Positions 47,005-59,043 of a stretch of 61,118 nucleotides of DNA are shown piece after piece. Under the pieces are notes generated by a model. It worked only from the letters and a program-made list of their open reading frames with translations. It searched no databases and had not been told where the DNA came from. Numbering within the stretch: the stretch's first letter is position 1; each line of letters opens with the position of its first letter. This DNA comes from Periconia sp. R9002 (Eukaryota; Ascomycota; Dothideomycetes; Pleosporales; Periconiaceae). The DNA is taken from the NCBI GenBank assembly GCA_023627715.1, contig JAMAHW010000136.1:1-61118 (forward strand). The letters run 5' to 3'. Position numbers and translations under genes: made by a program.

Positions 47005-48527
47005 TCATTGGTCAAGATGTAAACTCCGAGTAGTGCGAACGGTTTCTCTTTCATCCTGAAAATAGCGATTTGTCCCGAAACTAATCGCCCCATGCATTAG
47101 CTTCAACACAGAGTACGCCTATCCCTGACTATGGGTTTGAAGGCTTACCTCCAATACAAGTTTCCCAGTGACTGCAATCGGCAAAGCTCAATGAATCGCA
47201 AGACTTCTCTGTCAACAGCTTCTCCTTGTGGCGTCATGTTTGCCAAAGCCGTATACCACCTCTTGTACCGATCAGTCATCATATTTCCAACCTCGTCGAA
47301 AGCCTGTTGAAGAGAGGACCCATGTGTGGATAACAGTGATATAATGTTGACCTCTCCACCAAGTTTCTACCTGTCATTAGCAGTGGAGAAACAAGTTGGA
47401 TAACATTTTTCAATGAACGGACGCCACTCACCTGGTCCTTACGATAAGAAACAACGTCGTTAACTCTAATTCTTCGTCAGTATATACAGAGGTAATATTT
47501 GAAGGTGTAGATAAATGACTTACAGTAAAACTAGATCGGACATGACAGTCATACATTCTCGGATACTCGGGTGTTCAAAAATGGTCTCTGGAAGTTTGAC
47601 GCTTTCCGCGTGTTCTGCAAGAGCAAGTGCGGGTTGACAACCGATAGTGCGACGACGAGTAGCCAGATACTCTTCCACGTTGAGTGCCATAGATAGCCCC
47701 TTCGATTCATAGTCGACTTGCTCAATCAACCCTGTGAAGTAATGCACATGCTGAGATTTGAACCGATCGCGTCGTTCTTAATATCTTTTAGCGGATGACG
47801 CAAACTTTGAAGAAGGGAGAAGAAAGCTTACCGGGATCCGCACTTTTTTTGAATCGGTTCCATATGCTTTGGAAAATATACCGCAGCCCATCACGTTCAC
47901 AAGAGTATATGGGGGCTGTGTCTGACAATATGGCCATGTAGTCTTGAACCTCACGACGTGCCGCTGGGGGATTTTTATAGAATACACCTTCGTCGAATTC
48001 TGATTACCAGTCGTCAATAGGCAAAAAGTATTTTCTCAAAGTCTAACCTTACGATCGTCGTAGAGAAATACCTGGGGTGATATATCAGTAGCAAAGATAC
48101 CACTTATTTTTCCACCTATTGCGTAAACGCGACTCACCCAATTTGTCCAATCAACCATCAGTCGAAATGATACAGAGTCAGCGTTTGGACACCAGATAGC
48201 GGCCAAATAAGACGCATTGAGTTCTCTTATCCCAGCTGACTGCCGTTCATCATGACCGAGGACACTAAAGCGGGGTCAGGGACATAAATTCATGTTCTAA
48301 AAGTTCCCAACGCACTTGGAAAACCACTGGTCAGCCTCTTTCTTCACTTGATGGTAATAGGAATTGATTCTTGGGGCGGTAGCCAAAATTGAGGTAAAAA
48401 GATCCGGGATTATCACATGAAAAATGCCTGCAGAAACGGCTTGGACCGGTCCAGTAGGTGAGTTTGACGAAGAAGGCTTGTTATTGTTTTGCTGCTGCAT
48501 TGCTGATTTTTCGAGCGGGGTTGCCAT
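47005..48527 (-). CDS. Class I (sesqui)terpene synthase
   Basis: Eight exons, 48527-48316, 48264-48138, 48071-48053, 47999-47832, 47776-47524, 47465-47432, 47366-47149 and 47080-47005, give 368 residues. The fold starts with IPDLFTSILATAPRINSYY. VFLYDDQFDEG supplies the DDxxD/E Mg-binding motif (residues 118-123), partly on a 19-nt microexon. LLVNDVVSYRKDQ (262-270) is the NSE/DTE-type second metal site and LYWSFGTNRYF (RY at 349-350) the C-terminal diphosphate sensor. These define a fungal terpene cyclase acting on farnesyl diphosphate or similar; the product cannot be told. The start is the ATG of MATPLEKSAM. No P450 or prenyltransferase is adjacent. Confidence 0.88.
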
Positions 48528-50863
48528 CTTGTCCAAGAAAATATCCGAAGCTCACGGCAACAGAGAATACTGAAAAATTATACAAATTGCATTATCAAAG
48601 ATAGTGTGTTGTTCTTATACCATCTCCCCTGATCGCAAATTCCTCTACGTGGCAAGATACGCCTTTTCCGTTTCGGATTCTAATCCTGTCTTACATGCTT
48701 CAATCTTGGCGGACGCATTTGGTCTGCCGCATATCATCACCCAATCATGGGAGTTGGAGCTATCGTTCAGTTGTAGGTTAATGATCCCTTCTAAGCTGAC
48801 CAAAGAAGTTCGCGGTTGGTGCATTCATACGAGCTGTGGGTAAAGCGCTTGAATAGACTCGACACAGAACACAGTTGAAGATTGGAATAGATGTGATTTT
48901 GAAACGCTCAAACCCGTAGGGGGTTAATGGTAAATCAAAACAATGGTCGGAGAGACTAATAACACATAGATTTCAAGGGTGAGGGTTTTTTCAAGGACTG
49001 ATATAGTCAAAATGCAGCAAGGCTGTGAGGTGATTCAGATGTCTCTGTAACCGAGTTAGTCAGCTGTGCATATCATTGTACCGGCGAATATGCACACCTC
49101 ACACCAGCTGGAATCCATTTCTAGTTAAATGTCTCATTCTTGCCCGTCTCATCCCCGCTGACTCACCTTTGCAAGCCAGTCTTATTTCCAATATTTGCAG
49201 CAATCAGTTCAACCGATGAAACGATACCCTCGAAGATGCCGGCAGTTCTCTGTCAGATCAGTGATCGACTCGAGGAACAGAATCGTCGACCCCAAGATAA
49301 ATATTCTGTGTTTCGAGCAGCACTAATGGCAAGAAATCAAGGCGATATTCGTACGGTGGTACTCAACTAAGGCTTCTTTGCTCTCTTTGAGAAGATACAT
49401 CCCGATGGAAAATTGTATCTTCAGGAGATCGTAATTTTGGGAATGGAGCTTCACGTTCTGCTCGAAGAGTGGTCCACCTTGACGGCTACTGCCCGGGACG
49501 TGAACTACGGAGAAAGCAAAAGATATATGTCTATCCTTTCACGGATCTTATGATTATTGGAATGCGCTCTCTGTCAGGTCTAGAGAGTTCAGAACTATCA
49601 AGCCTCTTATTACCCACGCCAGTCAGTACCGACACCCGCGCAGCTTGGGGTGATATGTTTCTGAAAAGGGTGAGAGTAAATCGAAAAGCGATCCAGAAAG
49701 AGGCCCTTTTGATATTTCACCACCTACCGACTTTGTTTGCACCAGAGTCACTCCTCTTGCGCCCCTCACCCTCGGATGATGAACAGGTGGTTGAAGTATC
49801 GTCCTGGGAGATTGATTGAGCGTCGCGGCCAAATTTCTGCGTGATCAAATATTAGGACTACAACTGGAACAGAAAGGCCGTGGCAATGGTCGGAGGACAG
49901 TTCTAGGTGAAGCGCTACGATGGAGCGAGCGGCATTAGTCTTTGAAGCGGGTCGAGGGCTCTGTTGCTGTTCCAAGAACTTTTCTATAGACATACGGTGA
50001 GATACAGTCGCCGAACGATTTGAGGTAGTCGAGTCCTGCTATGTTGCTAGTCCAGGGCTCGGACTATTCAACAAATTTCGCATATCGGTCGGTACACGCC
50101 CGCAACGAACCGTGCCTGTTTGGTTCTTTCGTGGCGGTGAATGTGGAGATGAAGACGAAGAACTATGTTGTCTTTTTTGACGGGTGGTGGGAATTTACTT
50201 ATTCAAGGGTTCAAGGCATATTATCTGGCTATTGCGATTGTGCGCGCAAATGAGGTGCTGGGTACTGTATCAAGTGACTTAAACTCAAACAGTGTGATTT
50301 CGGCTCGGACATTCTACAATATTTATAGTGTATCTTTCACCATGAGTAATGAGTCAACGCAAGATGCACGCAACGGTCGAGATTGATGGATCAGTCAAAC
50401 GGAGGTCGCAACGTCGTTGCTAGCCAGCGAGTTTAGTGTGGGCGACAAATGTGGGCAAATGCCCCTTGATGGATCAATGATGGCGCATAAGCTGCTTCTC
50501 CTCTATCTTCAACGACTCCGAAGAAAGAGCAAATAGTAAAGAAGACATTATATGGTTAGATATTATTGATCTGTCGTGAGTGCGAGAAGCCACACATCTT
50601 GTGCAAGGTGAGGGGCCGAATAGCTCCTCAGCCCACAGGGAACAAAATCGGACAGGGTAAAAAAAGCGACATGTACAGACACTCCATTCAAACCACTCTT
50701 CGTAACTGTTGTCCATCCTATGCCGTGGATAGCAGCAGTCAATCGTTGAGAATTGGCCGAAGCATGTCTTCCTCGTGACTTGGAAGTCCGGTGGTATAAG
50801 CCGCCCAATGAATTTGTTCCCCCAACAAAACCCTTTCTATCCTAGCTTTTGCCCCAAATTTCC
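48528..50863. other. Intergenic (2.3 kb), possible unidentified gene relic
   Basis: On the plus strand, 49200-49560 reads protein-like in pieces (for example LFEKIHPDGKLYLQEIVIL) but with stops between pieces. A further frame runs 49469-49819. I do not recognise the family and cannot assemble a gene. The rest shows nothing. Confidence 0.35.
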
Positions 50864-51360
50864 CTAGTTCTTTTCAAAGTCTCTAGCCGGATCCGTCGAA
50901 TGCTTTTGTATGTGATTGTCAAAGCTCCCGCCCTCAAACACGCCCTCGCGCATCTTCTTCTGGTTCTTATGCGCGGCAATTGAGTGCTTCGCAACTGAGT
51001 TACCGTGCCTGTCTTCTACTGGCTTAGGCGCCTCGAGGTCTGAATGTTTTGCGTGATCGACGTTGGGCTTGATCGAGGGGAGGGCAGAAGAGGTGGATCC
51101 GTTGTAATAGTAATATGCGACTGCGGCGGTCGCTGCGGCAGCGCTTGTTATCCTTTTAGTCGATTAACCAAGAGCCAAGTATCCAGCACAAGGAGGAATA
51201 TTGCGCACCATGTGATTTTTGAGGACGTCTTCAATGTCTCACGCGTCCGCTCTTCGTAATTTGTCGAGTAGTTTCGACGTGTCGTGCCTGGCATTGCTTT
51301 ATGCGTGCATCCTGCGCGGCTTGCAGCCACACGTGACATCGACTGTTTAATAAAGACCAT
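50864..51360 (-). CDS. Small conserved-type fungal protein, probably mitochondrial
   Basis: Exons 51360-51209 and 51152-50864 (56-bp intron) give 146 residues. The N-terminus is Arg/Ser/Ala-rich with few acids, like a mitochondrial presequence (PGTTRRNYSTNY). A short Ala-rich membrane-like stretch ends in AVAYYYYNGS, and a hydrophilic tail holds HSIAAHKNQKKMREGVFEGG. The layout resembles small uncharacterised fungal proteins; function unknown. Phase and branch site support the intron. Confidence 0.6.
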
Positions 51361-52874
51361 CTTCTCTATGCAAAGACAGACACTGGAATGTGTGGTGTAG
51401 GAAGATTGTCGGTGTTGTTGTTTCCTGTCAGCTGTTATTGAGCGCGCTACGTCATTGCAACCGTGCGCGTGCGTGGCTCACGCCTTGTTTCAGGAACGCG
51501 CCGCCAGGGTCCATTATGTGACAAGTTTTGCTTACTTGGGTCCATGCACACCATCTTTACATAGTTTGACTCCTAATATATCCATCCCTCTAGGAGTTTG
51601 GTCTTGGTGATTTGGACCTGGTCCACACATATTAAATACATCGATTGATGTGCATGATATCGTAACGGTTTAGTGCTGGCGGCTTCTGTGCAACAACTAG
51701 GGCTTTGCTAAACGAATTTGTCAATTGATAGTTATAGTGCTCTGTCGATATATAATGGTACATAGGTCATCGTCCTAGGTAAAAAATGCGAAGGTTTTGG
51801 AAATCGGAAATTTCGTCTATCCAAGTTCCTAGGTTATCAATGTTGCTAATCAAAATTCTGCGCAAATGAGAAGCTCATCCCTCCACCTAATTTTATCCCT
51901 AAACGCAGCTCTGAGCGTCGAGTACAGAGCAACATCGTTTTTTGGCATTCATACTCGACGTCTAGGATGCCGGCTGCAAGAAGCGGAAGAGGGCACCGTT
52001 CGAGAGCGAGGCAGACGAGACCATGATAGATTGATGGGAAGTTCAAGAAATATAGATGCTGCTAAGCAGTTGCAGCGCATGGTAGCCAGGTCGCATCGTG
52101 GTCGACGAGTGCCACATTGTGTTGAATTAGCGAAATACGTCCCGCAAGCAGATGCAGCAGCTAGGTAAGCTGGCAAGGGCCGAGAAGTAGACAGTGTTGC
52201 TAACGGCGACGTTGCCGCCCAGCAAAGAAAACAAGTTGTTCCGGCGGATGCATACTAGGTCAAGGTATTCTGGGCGGAAACCTGTCTCTGTCGAGATGAA
52301 CGTAGCATACCGGGTGATTAAGGTGGGGCGAGCGACAAAGAAACAGGAGATAGCTAATTGGAAACTGCGTTAACGAGCGGGTTAACAGGTCTAATCTTAC
52401 TCACCGGTAGAACACGTGTACTTGCATATACGCGTGTATAAACCTTGGGGTAAGTCTGGGCTCTCTAATACTAGATTGCTTATTGGTGCCCTCACTTTGG
52501 ATACAGATAATCAAGCGAAAATCAGTTCGAACCCGTATAACAACTGCCGAATAGTGATACACTTGGTAAATGCATTATTCTATACCCAATATGTTCGCTG
52601 TCTGCTTCCCTTGGCCTTATCTTGCCGCGGTCTCCGCCTTTAGGTTTACCCCTCAGTGCTGAGCAGTTTCATACCTCTAATAGAGAAGCGGAATCGTGTT
52701 GTTATGCTTTCAGCTTCTACTATACAGTAGTTGTTTGGTTCATCTTCTTTAAGATAGCCTTATTTAGTTCCAAGCTGCTTGCTTGACACCCTCCATTATC
52801 TACCTATCGATTTGCACCAATCAATTGCGAAGAAGAAAACACTTTTGATCCACCTATCCATAGATACGTTATCT
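51361..52874. other. Intergenic (1.5 kb), no intact gene
   Basis: Minus-strand stretches between about 51850 and 52370 look weakly protein-like but contain stops and match nothing I recognise. Confidence 0.4.
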
Positions 52875-55273
52875 ATGGTTCGTTTTCTTCAGCTGTTTGA
52901 TAGGGAAAGGGTAAGCAAAATAAGCAATAGACGAATATGTTCGTCCCTTAAAATTATAACTAACGTTGAATTGCATATGTAGCTTCGTAAAGAACGCCTT
53001 GGTAGAGAAGACGCCCAATCAAGTCCAGAGTCATCCGATGTTTCTCTAAATAAAAAACGAGGTGTTAGACCCTTGGATGATTTGGAGGCTATTAAAGGGT
53101 TGCCTGAAGATCAAAATTACCATGATAGAGAACTTCTGCACCCATTCGAAGAAAACGCACGGCCATTGGATAGCTACGATACAGATAGCATCCAAAACCT
53201 ATGCAATGAAAGGTTTTTAGTACCTCAGCCATCGAGGCTGTGTCCGGCTTGTCAGTATTGTTTCCATTTTGCAGGTGAGCATTATGCAGGTGGAAGCTTA
53301 TTAGGAAAACGGAACCATTACCGTCTCTTAGCTTCCTTGCGTGTTGCATCCCAAGCTGGCTGCCGACTTTGTTTATTGTTATGCGGCATGTTTGAACTCA
53401 CTGCATTGCAAGATAAGCCGGATGAAGAGGTCAACATGCGATATGAAACAAGCTTCAGTGGAATAGTATTCTGGTACGAGACATCGACCCCATCATATAA
53501 AGCCACGCTACAGCTGGAATTCTGGACAGAGGACCGTTTCCGTGGCCTTTTGACGGCAAAAGATCAGATAGTCAAGCCCATCGAATCAGGTCTTTCGACT
53601 GACACTTCGTCATCTGAAAGTCAAGCCCTTGCTATTCAGTGGTTCCAAACATGCATGCACAGCCATGTAAAGTGCAACTCATTCAAAAGAAAGGCTGGAT
53701 GGGCTCCGACACGTCTACTCCAGTTGGCCTCTTCCTCTTTTACGGGCGACAAAATTAAAGTAGTAGAGACCGCTGATTTGGAATCAACTGATCTATCCTA
53801 TATGGCGTTAAGCCATTGCTGGGGAACGTCGCCGAAGTTTACATTGCAGTCCGGGAATGTTGAAGAATACAAAAAAGGCATTGAGTATGGTCTTTTGCCA
53901 AAAACATTCCAAGATGCTGTCTCAGTGGTGAGGTGGCTTGGGTTAGAATATCTTTGGATTGACTCCCTGTGCATCATCCAAAATCAACCCGAAGACTGGC
54001 GAAAGGAGTCGCAAAGGATGAAGGACGTATACAAAAATGCAATTGGGGTAGTTGCAGCAACAGGAGGCTCTGACTCATCGAGCGGTTGTTTCTTTACTCG
54101 CGACCCGGCTGCCATCCAGCCTTTCAAAGCCTGCATAATTAGGGAGATGGTATAGAAGAATTCGTATGCGGTCCTAGTAACCCATGGAGGGACGGCGTCG
54201 AAAATGCACCGCTGAACACTAGAGCATGGTGAGCATCTTGGCTGTTCGCATGATTTCGAGCGTCTAATTATCACGGTAGGGTCGTTCAAGAGCGCTATTT
54301 AGCGCGACGTACACTGCATTTCGGAAGGCAGCAAATTTTCTGGGAATGTTGTGAAATGGGTGCTTGTGAAACTTGGCCACTAGGGATTCCAAGTGGGGTC
54401 TATGAGTATTTTACTGGAAGGTCCAGTGGGGGGTACTCTGGCTCGAGGTTTCAAGATCTTGTAGCGACTGATACGGAAGAACGTAGCACAATTGCCCCCT
54501 CTTCAGACCGCTCCTCTCCCTGGAACCACTGGAGAAATCTTGTTGAGAAATATTCAAGAAGTCAGCTAACGAAAGCTTCCGATAAAATCATTGCTTTCGC
54601 AGGAATTGCAGAGGAAATTCAGGAGGCTATGGGCCATCTATATATTGCTGGCTTGTGGCGAGGGCACCTCACGCAACAGTTACTCTGGCACACTCCGCTG
54701 TACGAGTATTCTAGTCGACCGTCTTCATACAGGGCACCGACATGGAGCTGGCTGAGTATAGATGGAGGAATTGAAATGACTTCACCCACTGAACGCAGAC
54801 GTCCACTGATCGAAATATTGGAGGTAACGGTTAACCCTGAGATCGGAAACGAAAAAGGTTCGATTATTGACGGACACATCCGTTTCAGTGGGTGTGTTCA
54901 ACCCAATATCCGCATAGTCCATAACCCTAAATGGGACGAATGGGTGTGGGATGAACCACCGGTTCGGCCGATGTATTTCTCAAGGGACAATAATGAAGGA
55001 CGCTGGTTTCTAGAGGCGTTCACGAGATATATCAGCAGCCCAGTTGAGGTATATCTCGACGACAAAGAAAAAGAACCGCCACCAAGAGTGTCGTGCTTAG
55101 CGATCACGGTATCTGACACAAAACTCGAAGGCTTAGTCTTAGATGCGGTAACCAAGAGTGAACGAACTTTTCGTCGACTGGGATACTTCTGTATAACTCG
55201 CATGGGTGAGGCTATAGCCAATGAGTTGCAAAACAAGTTAGAATTTTTTAGAGAAGTATATACTATAGTATAG
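52875..55273 (+). pseudogene. Second HET-domain protein with a one-base frameshift
   Basis: Exon 1 (52875-52910, MVRFLQLFDRER) joins exon 2 (52983-54228), and exon 3 is 54280-55273. The N-terminal part has cysteine pairs (LCPACQYC and CRLCLLLC). The HET domain has YMALSHCWGTSPK, YLWIDSLCIIQNQ, MKDVYKNAIGVVAATGG, and after the break PLNTRAWVVQERYLA. Around 54135-54150 the frame must change (one base short); upstream runs into a TAG, while downstream conserved sequence continues in another frame. Length modulo three confirms a one-base loss. No intron fits. Probably inactive, or a sequence error. Confidence 0.8.
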
Positions 55274-56169
55274 TTAGTACATGCAAGGTTTGCATCTAAC
55301 CACTTCACTGAAGAATCTGGTTTTCGAAGAAGCTAGAAGTCTGTATGGAAACTCTATGGTAGCAATTGACTGCTTTCAATCTTATCTACGTGTATTTTTT
55401 GAATCATCCTAGCTGTTGTCAAATGCGCTCTTCTGAGTAGCGTTCTTCTGACACCAATAGTCTTTGGCTTTCGGGCTTTTGTGTTGCACTATATATGCGC
55501 ATATGGATGAACAAACATGAGCATCCTAGTATGAAGAAAGATTGATGCAGTTGCGCCTGGGACATTACGGAGTCGGAGCAGCTTCACTACGCCAAGTCAA
55601 ACAATCTTCTATTCACCTGTGCCACTATCAAGTCGGCATTCACCCGTCCGAAAGGTAGCCTGAGGTAAAGTTAGTCAAAAATTCAGCCGATACCTCGCAT
55701 TGCCAAATCATCATTAGAATCACTTAGCCTTTGACTTTATAAGATCTCTTAATTTTATATAAATCAGTAGTGTGTCGTTTTTCTATTCTCCCCTTTCGAG
55801 ACCAAATTCCAAAGCAGTCATCACACGTATCAGATAATAGTCTACTACACAATTTATACCCGCTGTGTGAATCTACATGTTTCATCATGACTGATGCACT
55901 GAATGTTGAAAGTTTCAAAGAATTGAGGTTCTCAGGTAAGAACAATTCACAATATATACACGCGTACGTCAATATTTCGATGTAAGACAAACCACTTTCA
56001 TTCAATTGCGCTCCGTAGACATGCTAAATATGTACAAGCAAAATCCATGTCATAACCTCGTCCCAAGACCCCAAAGCCACATGAAGCGTAAAATATGTAA
56101 GCTGACATATCATCCTGCATGACTAGCATCTCAGCTAATCACGGTGACGCCCAACACGTAGTTCATAGT
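55274..56169. other. Intergenic, no gene seen
   Basis: Between the HET gene and the protease 3' end. Only short unrecognised frames. Confidence 0.5.
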
Positions 56170-57040
56170 TTATGCGTTGGCGTTGATGAAGGAGATCTGG
56201 GTACCCACGCGAGTGTAAACACCAGCGTAGCCTCGAAGAGCACAGCCATTGCCCCAAGAAACAATACCAATGAGGGTCTTGGTTCCAGTGGTGATGAGAG
56301 GACCTCCACTGTCACCCTGGCAGGAGTCCTTTCCTCCGGCAGCCTCAGCAGCGCAGACCATGTTTGAGGTGATGGAAGAAGCACCGTACTCAGATTGGCA
56401 TGTGGCGCGAGAAACAATGGGCACAGTCACATAGCGAAGGGCGGCAGGGATGGAGGAGCCGCCGGAAGTGGTAGTTCCCCTGTATTGAAAGTTAGCATTG
56501 ATGCGCCCAAGTGGCTGAATGGAGTGATTGTCTTACCATCCAGCAACGGTGGAAGAAGAACCCGCAGCAGGGTCAGAGCCGGAAGCAGGGAGACTGATGT
56601 AGCTGATGGTGGAACTGGTTGGGATGGAGGTAGACAGCTTGAAAATGGCAACGTCGTTATCGTCGCCAACGTAAGCTGGGTTAACAATAACGCGCGAGAC
56701 CTTGGAGGTAACACCACCGGAAGCCCAGGTCTAAAGAAGTTTAGCCACATAATTCCATCATGCACACAATATTTCAAAGACTTACAAGAGTTCCAGCACG
56801 GATGGTGTAGGATGAAGCCGATCGAGTCGCGCAGTGGGCGGCGGTAATGACCGTGTTGGCGTTCAAGAGAGAGCCACCACAGTAGTGAGAGCCGCTGACC
56901 TGGACACTGACGATGTACGGGAACTGGCCGGCCGTAGCTGCGGAGCCACCCACAATTTGGACCTCAAAGTCTTGGGGGGTGGGTGCGGCGACCGTCAAAG
57001 CGGGGATCGCGAGTGCGAGTGACAAGTGCTTGAGCTGCAT
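56170..57040 (-). CDS. Secreted trypsin-like serine protease
   Basis: Exons 57040-56786, 56730-56537 and 56479-56170 give 252 residues, a normal S1A length. A signal peptide ([14 protein letters not shown]) and short propeptide precede IVGG (29-32). The catalytic triad is His69 in TAAHC, Asp in [10 protein letters not shown] and Ser in [14 protein letters not shown]; the Asp six residues before the active Ser (KDSCQGDS) fixes trypsin specificity for Lys/Arg. VSWGNGCA and GYAGVYTRV close the fold. Likely extracellular protein digestion, and in plant pathogens often a secreted factor. Confidence 0.93.
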
Positions 57041-58201
57041 GGCGACGGCTTGTGGTTAAGAGCGATCGTAGTAGTTCTTGAGGGAGTGAAGCGACTCGAT
57101 GAAGATTGAGAGAGGCATTGCGATGCCTTTTTATACGCTCATCGAGGCGTACCTAGTAGCTACCTTGATAGAAAATCTATCATGGTTGCTCGTGTCAAGC
57201 TCTCTGCTACATGTCGCCAAGCAGTGATGGTAAACGTCCTTCCAAAACTGTTCAGCCCAAAACGTAGAAGTCAGGACAAGATCACCAGCATCAACAAACC
57301 AATATAGAGGTCCGATTGGCTACGCTACGCATCCTGTCGGTCGCATCGCCTCAAGCCTTTCGGTAGCCAGGGAGCATGCGAGGCTATTCATTCCTTATCG
57401 ACATCCCTACTAAGTATCAGATATTGGTGGCCCTATAGGAACTGGCGTGAAAGCCAAGCCTCGAAAATCGATCACGCACATCATCCGTATTGGAGCCAGA
57501 GCCGCTGAGGCTAGTCTTTCATAGGTAGTTCAAAGAGATGCCAAGTAGAGTCGTATATTGTGTACTCCTGGACTTCCACTTTTACAATCACTTTGCGGGT
57601 ATAATCCTGCTTGTTGCATTGTTAGCACGATGGGGGCTTATCTAGGTTTCAAGAGAATTGTTGGGGACATTCGAAAGTAGAAGCCGAGGGATTGTCCTGT
57701 ATCCCTGTCGTTCGTGGGGCAGGTATCGGGGAGTCAGGAATCACATACTTACATGTACCTAGATATCAAATGTAGTTAGTGTGAATGGGCGAGAACTTGT
57801 GTATCTGTGGGGGCGACATTCAAAAATCCGAGCTCACGAAGGCGCAAACCGCCCTAACCCGTCGTCTGCCTTGACTGCTCACAATGTTTGATGTGATTGA
57901 TGTGTGGATAATAAAAGCTTTGTAGGATGAATGATCCACGGGATCCAGGCCGGATTGAGAAGGTGCGGGGGTGGAGACACAACTAGGTAGGTGCCAAGGT
58001 TTCGATGCATAACGCCCCCCACCCCTACGGCGCTTTTGTTTGATCTCGAGATAAGGCAGACCATTCGCATCTTCATTTTTCATTCTTGTCTCGGTTTGAA
58101 TCTACTAGCTTGTGATTTTTCTGCTGTGTACGCATATCTTGATCTCGGGCTGGACTCACCCATTTCTCCTTTGCTCTTTGCTCCTCACCCATCCTTGACC
58201 A
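57041..58201. other. Intergenic (1.2 kb), no gene seen
   Basis: Divergent 5' flanks of the protease and the following gene. No conserved frame. Confidence 0.45.
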
Positions 58202-58811
58202 ATGCTCTTTGCACCTGGAAAAACCCCTGTATTGCTCGCTTGTCTTCTCCTCGTGGGTCTGATCACGTTTTTGTGGCCACCGTCGTCTTTCAGCTACCTC
58301 TTCCAACCCACCATAATGGACAGCTTGGATTCAACTTTTACAATCGAAATCAACGGAAAGCCAGTGGCCGCCGTTGGAAAAGATGCTGCCGAGGGTATAC
58401 AGGCGCAGTTGGGCTTTGACCCCGCGAACTTCACGCTCAAAGACGGTCGTTTGGTCTCCGGCGACTGGGTCCTAGGGCGAAATCTCACGGAGGATCGCAG
58501 CATGGCACCAAAGAAAGTCTCATGGTTCAAGGACGGCTCCGAGGCCTCCAAGAATGTACATGCTGTTGTTGCACATCCAGATAGCGAGACACATCAGCTT
58601 AAATTTGGAGGTAAGTCTTAGTGCGCACAGTCGAGAGTTGTACTGAGACTATTCAACAGGTGGATGCCTAATTGCGGAAGAAGACGCTGTCTTTGTGGAT
58701 CTTTTTGCGGGTGAGTCTTTTCCGTGGCAAGTGCTTGCATATTGCTAATACTCTCCAGGCGAGGAAAGCTGCTCGAAAATACAATACGTCAATCGGAAAG
58801 CCAAGGAATAA
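58202..58811 (+). CDS. Small membrane-anchored or secreted protein of unknown function
   Basis: Exons 58202-58610, 58660-58710 and 58759-58811 give 170 residues. The first 35 residues contain a strong hydrophobic stretch (VLLACLLLVGLITFLW) that could be a signal peptide or anchor. If translation starts at the later ATG (58316) a 132-residue soluble protein without it results. The body looks beta-rich (FTLKDGRLVSGDWVLGRN, HQLKFGGGCLIAEEDAVF). Two clean introns support a real gene. Family not recognised. Confidence 0.6.
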
Positions 58812-59043
58812 ATCGCGCTGGGGTGATGATTTATTACTATTGCACTCTCACAGTTACACATTTTCTGCATATGCTGTAACAAAATTCTTATATTGTATAG
58901 AAATCATGCCATCACTGGGATTGTAGAGTCAAGATAACCGTACTATCAAACTCGCTAGTTTCCATTGTGTGCTATGAGATGTCCCATCTCTCTGCGCTTT
59001 GACTGGAAATACACAGATGCACCCACGGTTGACAAAAACCTTA

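Noticed and set aside
51850..52370. Possible minus-strand gene fragments
   Set aside because: Pieces look weakly protein-like but stops interrupt them and I recognise no family.
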